This document shows, in pieces, positions 1 to 6,617 of a stretch of 7,804 bases of DNA. A program made the position numbers and the translations under genes. The notes beneath the pieces were generated by a model, which worked only from the letters and a program-made list of their open reading frames with translations, did not search any database and was not told the DNA's origin. The first letter of the stretch is position 1. The number at the start of each line of letters is the position of its first letter. The stretch comes from Planctomycetota bacterium (GTDB lineage: Bacteria > Planctomycetota > UBA11346), in contig CANETI010000112.1 in the NCBI GenBank assembly GCA_947440715.1, positions 1 through 7,804 of the forward strand, in the 5' to 3' direction.

Positions 1-175
1 ACCATAATCGGTAATTGATTATGTGCTTTGCACTAAACTGGACGGATTAGTTCGTCATTGGTTGGGTTTGTTTCACGGATTGGCAACCAATAGTAGCGCA
101 ATTCAACACGATGTTGGAGGATGGCGCTACCGTGACGAGGGGCTAGCCTGAGCATGACTTTAGGAGTCCGCGGTT
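1..175 (+). promoter_or_regulatory. Non-coding leader upstream of sthA, rich in inverted repeats
   Basis: All three plus-strand frames are stopped within the first 20 bases, so this is not the tail of a plus-strand gene. Four inverted repeats are visible: 3-9 with 17-23 (CATAATC/GATTATG, 7 bp, 7-base spacer); 57-64 with 84-91 (ATTGGTTG/CAACCAAT, 8 bp, 19-base spacer); 93-99 with 124-130 (GTAGCGC/GCGCTAC, 7 bp); and nested inside the last, 102-108 with 112-118 (one G-U pair, triloop CGA). ATTGG recurs at 57-61 and 79-83, and CCAAT at 87-91 can pair with either copy, so two of the folds exclude each other. No T-tract follows any stem, which argues against terminators. I see no convincing -35/-10 pair; CATAAT at 3-8 resembles a -10 box, but its -35 would lie outside the window. 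Whether the repeats act as operators in DNA or as structure in a leader RNA cannot be told by eye. Confidence 0.4.
162..166 (+). promoter_or_regulatory. Shine-Dalgarno of sthA
   Basis: AGGAG lies 9 bases before the ATG at 176, a normal distance, and fixes that start. CCTGA at 147-151 can pair with TTAGG at 160-164 (one G-U pair), which would partly cover the site; this possible occlusion is inference. Confidence 0.75.
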
Positions 176-1573
176 ATGACCAGTGCTCATTTCGATGTCA
201 TCGTTATTGGTAGCGGTCCAGGCGGAGAAGGTGCCGCAATGCAGGCGGCAAAGAACGGTAAAAAAACGGCTTTAGTTGAAGCTTACCGCGAAGTTGGTGG
301 TGGTTGCACGCATTGGGGAACGATTCCAAGTAAAGCATTACGACATTCGGTTCAGCGTTTATTAGAGCTAAAAAATAATCCGTTATTGCAACATGTAGCT
401 GACCAAGTGGAAATAACTTTTCCGCAACTGTTACGTAACGCCGAAAGCGTCATCCGTAAACAAGTCTCAATGCGCAGTACTTTTTATGATCGAAATCAAG
501 TTCGTATTATTAACGGACATGCGCAATTTACGGATGCGAATACGATTTCGGTGCATGATAGCCTCGGCACGACTCAATCCTTTACGGCTGATCACTTTGT
601 TATCGCCACTGGTTCTCGCCCTCATCGCCCATCGACGATTGATTTTAATCACCCGCGTATTTTTGATAGCGATACGATCCTCACTATGGGAGTTATGCCG
701 CAGTCGATTACCATTTATGGTGCTGGGGTCATTGGTTGCGAATACGCTTCAATTTTTCGCAGTCTCGGGTTGAAAGTAAACTTAGTTCATGGTCGTGATA
801 AATTACTCTCTTTTCTTGACGACGAGATAATTGATGCGCTCAGTTATCATTTGCGCGAGCAAGGCGTTTTATTACGTCATAACGAAACGTTTGATCGCGT
901 TGAAGGTGAAAAGGATGCGGTGATTCTCCATCTGCAATCGGGTAAACGGATTAAAACTGACGTCTTGCTGTGGGCGAATGGACGCATGGGAAATGCGCAA
1001 GGTATCGGCTTAGAAACCATTAATATTACGCCTAATGATCGTGGGCATATTCCAGTTAATGAACACTTTCAGACCACGGTTCCAACGATTTATGCCGTTG
1101 GGGATGTGACCGGACCACCAAGTCTTGCTAGTGCTGCTTATGACCAGGGCCGCTATGCCGCGACCCATTTACTTTTCGGAAAATGTGACGCTGCTTTGGC
1201 GCGCGATATTCCAACGGGTATTTATACCTCCCCAGAAATTAGCTCGTTAGGGCGCACCGAGCGCGATTTGACCGCAGCAAAAATACCTTATGAAGTTGGT
1301 CATTCGATGTTTCGAAGTTTAGCGCGCGCCCAATTGAGCGGGAATCCGACGGGTATGTTAAAGATATTATTTCATCGTGAGACCTTGGAGATTTTGGGCA
1401 TTCATTGTTTTGGTGATCAAGCGAGTGAAATCATTCACATTGGTCAGGCGATAATGACCCAGCCAGGACCAGGCAACACCCTCAAGTATTTCATCAACAC
1501 GACTTTTAATTATCCGACGATGGCCGAAGCGTATCGCGTAGCGGCACTTAATGGTATTAACCGCTTGTTTTAA
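176..1573 (+). CDS. sthA: Soluble pyridine nucleotide transhydrogenase (Si-specific NAD(P)+ transhydrogenase)
   Basis: This cytoplasmic FAD flavoprotein moves hydride between NADPH and NAD+, draining excess NADPH without the proton motive force. The 465 residues match the family's usual length and follow E. coli SthA, as I remember it, along the whole chain. Visible motifs are the FAD fold GSGPGGEGAA (12-21), the family signature GGGCTHWGTIPSKALRH (41-57), the pyridine nucleotide fold GAGVIGCEYAS (182-192), the second FAD motif YAVGDV (306-311), and the C-terminal block FNYPTMAEAYRVAALNG (444-460). Related disulfide oxidoreductases carry Cys-x4-Cys at the active site. Here C44 is kept but the second position is Thr49, and the catalytic His-Pro-Thr is Tyr446-Pro-Thr. 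Both changes are what separates SthA from lipoamide dehydrogenase. The start is set by the Shine-Dalgarno at 162-166. No partner gene is expected, and the next gene is functionally unrelated. Confidence 0.95.
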   Translation: MTSAHFDVIVIGSGPGGEGAAMQAAKNGKKTALVEAYREVGGGCTHWGTIPSKALRHSVQRLLELKNNPLLQHVADQVEITFPQLLRNAESVIRKQVSMRSTFYDRNQVRIINGHAQFTDANTISVHDSLGTTQSFTADHFVIATGSRPHRPSTIDFNHPRIFDSDTILTMGVMPQSITIYGAGVIGCEYASIFRSLGLKVNLVHGRDKLLSFLDDEIIDALSYHLREQGVLLRHNETFDRVEGEKDAVILHLQSGKRIKTDVLLWANGRMGNAQGIGLETINITPNDRGHIPVNEHFQTTVPTIYAVGDVTGPPSLASAAYDQGRYAATHLLFGKCDAALARDIPTGIYTSPEISSLGRTERDLTAAKIPYEVGHSMFRSLARAQLSGNPTGMLKILFHRETLEILGIHCFGDQASEIIHIGQAIMTQPGPGNTLKYFINTTFNYPTMAEAYRVAALNGINRLF

Positions 1574-1594
1574 GCGGCATTTCAGTGTTATATT
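1565..1594 (+). promoter_or_regulatory. Possible sigma-70-like promoter for the hydrolase gene
   Basis: TTGTTT (1565-1570, overlapping the last sthA codons) and TATATT (1589-1594) are separated by 18 bases. The -10 matches the consensus in five of six positions, but the -35 matches in only three. The location suits independent expression of the hydrolase gene. This is a weak, by-eye match and could be chance. Confidence 0.2.
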
Positions 1595-1623
1595 CGTCGT
1601 TCTCAGGGGTAAGAGAAAAGACG
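1595..1623 (+). repeat. Imperfect hairpin between sthA and the hydrolase gene
   Basis: CGTC (1595-1598) pairs with GACG (1620-1623), and TTCTC (1600-1604) pairs with GAGAA (1613-1617). A small internal loop (G1599 against A1618-A1619) separates the stems, and the apical loop is 8 bases. That makes nine base pairs in total. No T-run follows, so a classical intrinsic terminator is unlikely. It could be a 3' end stabiliser for the sthA message, a leader element for the next gene, or chance. Confidence 0.35.
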
Positions 1624-1641
1624 TGCAAGTTAGCGGCCTCG

Positions 1642-1664
1642 TGATCGGATCATCATGCGCATGA
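1642..1664 (+). repeat. Two adjacent palindromes over the hydrolase start codon
   Basis: TGATC-G-GATCA (1642-1652) is immediately followed by the perfect 12-bp palindrome TCATGCGCATGA (1653-1664). The latter contains both candidate ATG codons (1655, 1661) and has a central CG. In RNA, CCTCGTG (1637-1643) can also pair with CATGAGG (1660-1666) with one G-U. LacI-family operators are often even palindromes with a central CG, so an operator is possible, but nothing here ties it to a specific regulator. Confidence 0.35.
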
Positions 1665-4030
1665 GGCAAGTTTACTTAATACTATTGTTTGCTGCTGTGG
1701 TCACCTGCGTTGATCGAGCTATTGGCGCCGATCAGGCCGCTGCTGCCGCTCTTGCCGCTCTTGCTGAATCGGCTGAAACACCAAGCATCGGCGATGGCAG
1801 ACGCGTCAATTTACGTGCACCGTTGACCACGGTGGTCCCATTAACGGGAACGGTGATGCCTGGTCCCAGCGTTTTACACGCGACTATCATAGCGCCTGAC
1901 ATGTTGCCCACCGATGTTGGTATTGGTGGCTTTGTTGCTGACCGTCATGGACGTTGGTTTCAGTGCATGAACCCCAGGCCATTAGTCCCTGGAGTAAACC
2001 GCATCGAATTCCGTATGGATGCGACCACCGCTTTGCGCGGTGAGCCACATTATGCCAAATGGAATTCTTCTGAAGCGAATCGCATTAGCCAAGCAGGTTT
2101 ATTTTTTTGGTCGGCACAATCCAGTTCTGTGGAATTACAGATTCAAGATTTGCATCAAGAGGCCATTGTTGACGCCGTTACGGAATTAACGTCTCCGACA
2201 TTGAGTGATGTGCATTATGCGCAGCAAGAAACCAGTGGCATCATTCAAATTACCACGGGCGCACGCTGGGACCTGTCGGTGATGCCAATCCCATTTCCGG
2301 TTAATCCATATAATCCGCAAGAATTTAAAATAGATGCCGTATTAACAAGTCCTGAGGGGAAAGAACTGCGTATTCCAGGATTTGCTGTGGAGCCAACGAC
2401 CTTAATTGATCGAGGCGATGTGCAAATCGGACAGCCAAGTGGTCCCTGTCGCTTTGCTGTTCGTTGGCGTCCACAACACCCTGGGATGTGGACGGGTCGC
2501 ATCGAAGCGACGTGGGGTGAGCAACCTCCGATCATAGTAAAAATGCCATCCATACAGGTCGCGGGTGAGCCATGGGATGATTATGTGCGCAATGATAAAA
2601 ACGATGTTCGATTTTTTAGCATTGATGGTGCCTGGTATTGGCCGGTGGGGGTTAATTTACATTCGACCTTTGATCAACGAAGTTTAGAGCGTTTAGGAAC
2701 CGTGCTGACTCCCGAACGCGGAACCGAAGCTTACGCGGCACGATTTCGACGCTTGGCCGCGGCAGGAGGAAACGCGACTGAAATATGGATGGCGAGTTGG
2801 AATTTAGCTTTGGAATGGAATGCCAGCTGGCCCGGTTATGCCGGAGTGGGGCGATATAATCAGTTTAATGCAGCGAAATTAGATCGCATTTTGGATGATG
2901 CTTACGTTAATGGGATTCGTATTAATTTGGTCATTAATAATCATGGCCAAGCATCACCGAATAATGATCGAGAATGGCCGACCAATCCTTGGAATAAAGT
3001 GAATGGCGGCCCATTTTTAGAACCATATCAGCTCTTTAGTGACGAACAGGCGTATATTGGCCAAGAAAACATGCGTCGTTATTTGGTTGCCCGCTATGCA
3101 GATCATCCGGCAATCTTGGGATGGAAACTGTATTCGGAAATTAATTTGACTGCCATGGGTGATCGTCAGCGAAGCGGATCAACAGCCGGTTTGCCGCCTC
3201 AAGCGACCTACGAAGAATTAGTCAATACTCGACGTCGCTGGCACGAACGTGCGGCAGAGCATTTACATAAAATCGATGTTTATGGGCATGGCGTCACTAC
3301 GCACTGGTCCGGAGATTATCGCAAGCCCTATCCAGAAATATGCGCCCTGCCTGGCATCGATTATATTTGTATTGATGCCTACCATAGCGGCGGGCGATCC
3401 CCAGAGCGCAATAATACGTTGGCGGATCTTATTTATTATGGCATGCAAGAGCCGTCGCATGGCTTAGGTAAATATCAAAAGCCAGTGTGGGTCACTGAAT
3501 TTGGTGGCACGTCGCAAGGCGGCTCGTCGCCGGAATTAATCGCGGAATTAGCATCAGCCGCATGGGCTGCGATGGCGAGTGGGAATGCTGGCATGCCAAT
3601 GCTGTGGTGGTTTGAATGGATTGATCAAGGTGAGCGTTGGCAGCCTTTCGGAGCCATTCAACGCTTTATTGTTGGTGAAGATTTTCGCGGTAAAGATGCG
3701 CGTGGGGTTGTTTTAGCTGGCACTAGTAACCAAGGGCCAATTTGGACACGTGCTTGGGTGCGTCCTGGTCGCATGTTGGGATATATTGCCGATCACGCCT
3801 GGGCTGCGGATGGCACGACGCAGCCGCAGCACGCACAGGCAACGGTTCGAATCGGCACGCAAGTTTCTGCGGGTCCCTGTCGAATTGAATGGTGGAATGC
3901 GGATGATGGTACGCAGCTCTCTGTGCAGTTTCTTGAACATGCTGGTGGCGCCTTAGATTTAATGATTCCGCCATTTTTCAGGCACTGCGCTTTCAAATTA
4001 ACGCGTACGGCCCCGCCTGTCGCTCAATAA
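1655..4030 (+). CDS. Exported clan GH-A (GH5-like) glycoside hydrolase-type protein, family unassigned
   Basis: The 791-residue product probably acts outside the cytoplasm on a glycan. Residues 1-25 look like a Sec signal peptide (Arg-rich start, hydrophobic core, likely cleavage near AIGA), followed by an Ala-rich linker. Roughly 50-180 and 195-302 are beta-rich. The second, ending in RFAVRWRPQHPGMWTGRIEA, resembles the Ig-like DUF5060-type domain placed before some glycosidase barrels. Residues about 315-675 read as a TIM barrel: GAWYWPVGVN (325-334), LVINNHGQ (425-432), HPAILGWKLYSEIN (484-497) and KPVWVTEFGG (609-618), then LWWFEW (650-655). By family analogy E495 is the acid/base and E615 the nucleophile. 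The residue before E495 is Ser where clan GH-A normally has Asn. About 685-785 is a C-terminal beta domain. Two ATGs six bases apart (1655, 1661) are possible; neither has a good Shine-Dalgarno. The substrate cannot be inferred. A non-catalytic role remains possible. Confidence 0.75.
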   Translation: MRMRQVYLILLFAAVVTCVDRAIGADQAAAAALAALAESAETPSIGDGRRVNLRAPLTTVVPLTGTVMPGPSVLHATIIAPDMLPTDVGIGGFVADRHGRWFQCMNPRPLVPGVNRIEFRMDATTALRGEPHYAKWNSSEANRISQAGLFFWSAQSSSVELQIQDLHQEAIVDAVTELTSPTLSDVHYAQQETSGIIQITTGARWDLSVMPIPFPVNPYNPQEFKIDAVLTSPEGKELRIPGFAVEPTTLIDRGDVQIGQPSGPCRFAVRWRPQHPGMWTGRIEATWGEQPPIIVKMPSIQVAGEPWDDYVRNDKNDVRFFSIDGAWYWPVGVNLHSTFDQRSLERLGTVLTPERGTEAYAARFRRLAAAGGNATEIWMASWNLALEWNASWPGYAGVGRYNQFNAAKLDRILDDAYVNGIRINLVINNHGQASPNNDREWPTNPWNKVNGGPFLEPYQLFSDEQAYIGQENMRRYLVARYADHPAILGWKLYSEINLTAMGDRQRSGSTAGLPPQATYEELVNTRRRWHERAAEHLHKIDVYGHGVTTHWSGDYRKPYPEICALPGIDYICIDAYHSGGRSPERNNTLADLIYYGMQEPSHGLGKYQKPVWVTEFGGTSQGGSSPELIAELASAAWAAMASGNAGMPMLWWFEWIDQGERWQPFGAIQRFIVGEDFRGKDARGVVLAGTSNQGPIWTRAWVRPGRMLGYIADHAWAADGTTQPQHAQATVRIGTQVSAGPCRIEWWNADDGTQLSVQFLEHAGGALDLMIPPFFRHCAFKLTRTAPPVAQ

Positions 4031-4223
4031 GACAAAGCGCTTATCGCTGATGAAACTAGAAATGGGTTTAGGTCAATTGCCGTTTGCATAATTGCACGCA
4101 AGCGCATCAGTCGAACCGGCGAGGGTCGACCACTGAATCTTGTGTGATGGTGTGATGCGCAATCAGGCATTACCTAGAACCTAGGACTCGCAAAGCCGAA
4201 ATAATTTACCACGCTGCGACCCG
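4031..4223 (+). promoter_or_regulatory. Intergenic region between hydrolase and sensor kinase, with short repeats
   Basis: The kinase frame is closed by the TAG at 4182-4184, and no ATG, GTG or TTG occurs in frame between it and the GTG at 4224. Visible structure: a possible small stem AGCG/CGCT just after the hydrolase stop (4036-4039 with 4045-4048); AATTGC at 4075-4080 and 4090-4095; a hairpin TCGAACC/GGGTCGA with one mismatch (4111-4117, 4123-4129) overlapping the palindrome GGTCGACC (4124-4131); an exact tandem GTGTGATG pair (4142-4157); and ACCTAG twice (4172-4177, 4179-4184). None is followed by a T-run, so I see no intrinsic terminator, and no good -35/-10 pair stands out. Confidence 0.3.
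4142..4157 (+). repeat. Tandem 8-bp direct repeat, two copies
   Basis: GTGTGATG occurs twice head to tail with no spacer. Direct repeats upstream of a gene can be response-regulator binding sites, though those are usually spaced by a helical turn, which this pair is not. It may be simple sequence slippage. Confidence 0.5.
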
Positions 4224-6536
4224 GTGCAGAAGACCTTACCCGTAACGACCGATATCATTTCAGCATCATCGTCGCGTCCGATGGTGATGGGTATACTGGC
4301 CATGTTTATGGTCTTCGCCACCGCTGTCATTAGCGGCGGAGCCCTTTATTTACGGGCAGTGCATTCACTAGAAGAAGAGGTGAGCGCAGATTTACGCCGT
4401 ACTGCCGTCGTGGCAGCAGCAGCCATCAATGGTGAGCAGCATAAGAAATTAATTGATCCAGCACAGGAAGATAGCGATGGATATAATAACGCTATTGCGC
4501 CTCTGCGTAATATGTTGCGTTCCTCAACCAGTATCCGTTTTATTTGTACCTATATTTATAAAGACGATGCCGTGTATTTCGTGCTCGATCCCACGCCCAA
4601 GGGGGATAGTGATGGTGATGGAATCGAAGATCATTCAGGGCTTATGGAACCTTATCCTGAAGCAAATCCGGAATTGATTTCTGTATTGAAGGGCGGTCCT
4701 GCGATAACGGATAACGAACCGGTGGTTGATCGGTGGGGTACAACCTTTAGCGGTTATGCACCATTTCATGATGAATTAGGTCAGGTAATTGGTGCAGTGA
4801 GCATCGACCTGGATTTAATAACATATCAAGAACGACTGAGTGGTGTGCGTAATGCCTTGTGGTTGGGTGTGACGTTGGCACTCACCTGTTCGATGTTGGT
4901 TGGATGGTTAGTTTTGCGTTTTGCTGGATCATTAAATCGTGCACGGCATGCCGCTCATCATCATGCTGAAAATCTGCAAAAGGCTCATGCACAAGCGGAA
5001 AAAGCAAATCGAGCTAAGGATGAATTTATGGCGGTGATGAGTCATGAGATACGGACGCCACTTAATGCGGTTATTGGATTAGCTGATTTATTATTGGCGA
5101 GTGAACAAAGTGCAGAAACTCATCACCATGTACGCACCATTCGTGGCAGCGGTGAACATTTATTGGCCATGATCAACGACATTCTTGATCATTCGAAAAT
5201 CGAAGCTGGCGGCATGGTTTTAGAGGCGATTTCATTTTCCCCTCGTGAAGTGGTGGAGGGGGTCCACGCCCTCATGCGCGGAAATGCCGAAGCGAAAGGA
5301 TTGCGTTTTGAAGTTAAAATTGAAGGTCCAGTCAGTGCACGCGCGTTAGGTGATCCGGTTCGTTTGCGTCAAATATTGATGAATCTTACAGCGAACGCGA
5401 TCAAATTTACTGAGGTGGGTGAGGTAACATTGGTTTTGTCGGTGTCGGTGCCAGGTGGCCCACATACATTTAGTGTGCGCGATACGGGCATTGGAATGAG
5501 CGAGGGCGTTCGTCGTCGCTTATTTAAACCGTTTGAACAGGGTGATAGTTCTATCTCGCGTCAATATGGCGGGACTGGTTTGGGTTTGTCGATTAGCCAA
5601 CGATTAGTGACACTCATGGGCGGTAAAATAACAGCTGAGAGCCTGCCTAATAATGGCAGTGTATTTTCATTTACCTTGTCGTTGATGCCGACAAATCGTC
5701 CGACGACTCGTTTACAAAAACCAGTGGCTTATGATTACTTACCAACTTTTTCCGGTACGGTTTTGGTGGTTGATGATCGCCAAGTGAATCGTTTGGTGGC
5801 GATGGCGATGCTGCGCCGAGTTGGGTTTCAAGTAGAAGAAGCGCATGATGGACATGAAGCACTCAAACGCTTGGAAAAGCCAGGTATTGATGTGGTATTA
5901 ATGGATTGCCAGATGCCGGGGCTTGATGGCATGGCGGCAACGGCGGATTTGCGCATCAAAGAAGGTCCCACGAAACACACGCCGGTTATTGCTTTATCCG
6001 CGGCGATATCACCCGCAGATCGTGAACGTTGTCGCCTTTCTGGAATGGATGGATTTTTACCTAAGCCAATTCGCCTGGATGATTTGATTGCGGAACTGAC
6101 GCAATATTTGCCATTAGATGAATCGAAGGCGATTGAACGTGTAGAGCGAAAATCAAATGATCATGACACCTTGCCAATATTTGATGCTCAAGTGCGTGAA
6201 ATTCTTTTTGATCTTGATGATAAACCCGAAGCTTTAGCCGACATGATTCGTGTGTTTTTACGTGATGCCGAGCGTGATATTGCAACCATTGTTACGGATG
6301 CTGTTGCCGGTCGACGTTCAGGTATTGCCACTTGTGCGCACGGGGTGAAGGGTTCGTCACTAACGATGGGGCTATCGCGCGTCGCACGCTGTTTAGAACA
6401 GATTATTCAAATAGTAGATAATGCAGACACGCAGGCTTTAGTGACAGCAGCGACAGAATTGGAGCATTCATTTAGCGAAGCGAAGGCAGTGTTGCAGCAA
6501 GAATTATCAAGGCTGGAAGTTGGCAAAACAAATTAA
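4224..6536 (+). CDS. Tripartite hybrid sensor histidine kinase (membrane sensor, HisKA, HATPase, REC, HPt)
   Basis: An inner-membrane phosphorelay kinase of 770 residues. A first membrane segment lies at about 20-44 and a second at about 210-234. Between them is an extracytoplasmic sensor that looks Cache-like, with an Asp-rich loop DSDGDGIED (128-136) and a WGTTFSGYAPFHDELGQVIGA-type strand pattern (171-191). No HAMP domain is apparent; a short charged, probably helical linker (about 237-266) leads straight to the kinase. HisKA has SHEIRTP with H274. The ATPase shows the N box (N387, N391), DTGIGM (420-425), FKPFEQ (434-439) and GGTGLGL (449-455). The receiver (about 511-630) has D517/D518, phosphoacceptor D561, S592 and K614. 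The HPt (about 650-765) has HGVKGSS with H706. All catalytic residues are intact, giving the relay H274 to D561 to H706. No output response regulator is encoded here. The GTG at 4224 is the first start in the frame; M20 at 4281 is the alternative. Neither has a clear Shine-Dalgarno. Confidence 0.9.
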   Translation: MQKTLPVTTDIISASSSRPMVMGILAMFMVFATAVISGGALYLRAVHSLEEEVSADLRRTAVVAAAAINGEQHKKLIDPAQEDSDGYNNAIAPLRNMLRSSTSIRFICTYIYKDDAVYFVLDPTPKGDSDGDGIEDHSGLMEPYPEANPELISVLKGGPAITDNEPVVDRWGTTFSGYAPFHDELGQVIGAVSIDLDLITYQERLSGVRNALWLGVTLALTCSMLVGWLVLRFAGSLNRARHAAHHHAENLQKAHAQAEKANRAKDEFMAVMSHEIRTPLNAVIGLADLLLASEQSAETHHHVRTIRGSGEHLLAMINDILDHSKIEAGGMVLEAISFSPREVVEGVHALMRGNAEAKGLRFEVKIEGPVSARALGDPVRLRQILMNLTANAIKFTEVGEVTLVLSVSVPGGPHTFSVRDTGIGMSEGVRRRLFKPFEQGDSSISRQYGGTGLGLSISQRLVTLMGGKITAESLPNNGSVFSFTLSLMPTNRPTTRLQKPVAYDYLPTFSGTVLVVDDRQVNRLVAMAMLRRVGFQVEEAHDGHEALKRLEKPGIDVVLMDCQMPGLDGMAATADLRIKEGPTKHTPVIALSAAISPADRERCRLSGMDGFLPKPIRLDDLIAELTQYLPLDESKAIERVERKSNDHDTLPIFDAQVREILFDLDDKPEALADMIRVFLRDAERDIATIVTDAVAGRRSGIATCAHGVKGSSLTMGLSRVARCLEQIIQIVDNADTQALVTAATELEHSFSEAKAVLQQELSRLEVGKTN

Positions 6537-6571
6537 TAGGGTTCAGAATCGCTAATTGCCGCGATTTTCAT

Positions 6572-6617
6572 GCTTGGCGAACCAAGCTGCCTGGCCATCA
6601 TGGCCGTGTCTGCCATG
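6572..6617 (+). promoter_or_regulatory. Cluster of three inverted repeats at the start of the repressor gene
   Basis: GCTTGG-CGAA-CCAAGC (6572-6587) is a perfect 6-bp stem with a tetraloop. GGCCAT-C-ATGGCC (6593-6605) is an odd 13-base palindrome. CATGGC (6599-6604) pairs with GCCATG (6612-6617) across 7 bases, and that last arm includes the ATG at 6615. The second and third share bases, so they exclude each other as RNA folds. This could be an autoregulatory operator or a translation-control structure, and it argues that the stretch is leader rather than coding. No Shine-Dalgarno is visible. Confidence 0.4.

Noticed and set aside
3..8. CATAAT as a -10 box for sthA
   Set aside because: Its -35 would lie outside the window, the distance to the gene is long, and the same bases form an arm of an inverted repeat.
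467..773. Open frames on both strands inside sthA
   Set aside because: They overlap a strongly conserved gene in other frames, and their products show no recognisable motifs.
1706..1711. VVTC near the end of the hydrolase signal peptide as a lipoprotein box
   Set aside because: The residue before Cys18 is Thr, not Gly, Ala or Ser, and a normal signal peptidase I site follows at residues 22-25. The hydrophobic stretch fits a soluble exported protein better.
1744..1761. Tandem 9-base repeat in the hydrolase gene (TGCCGCTCT twice)
   Set aside because: It encodes part of an Ala/Leu-rich linker after the signal peptide and is explained by low-complexity coding sequence.
3249..3996. Several overlapping open frames within the 3' half of the hydrolase gene
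   Set aside because: They are frame shadows; the products are Arg-, Pro- and His-rich with no domain pattern, and none has a ribosome binding site I trust.
1651..6602. CATCATG shared at 1651-1657 and 6596-6602 as a common operator core
   Set aside because: Seven bases containing ATG are easily shared by chance, and the flanking palindromes differ.
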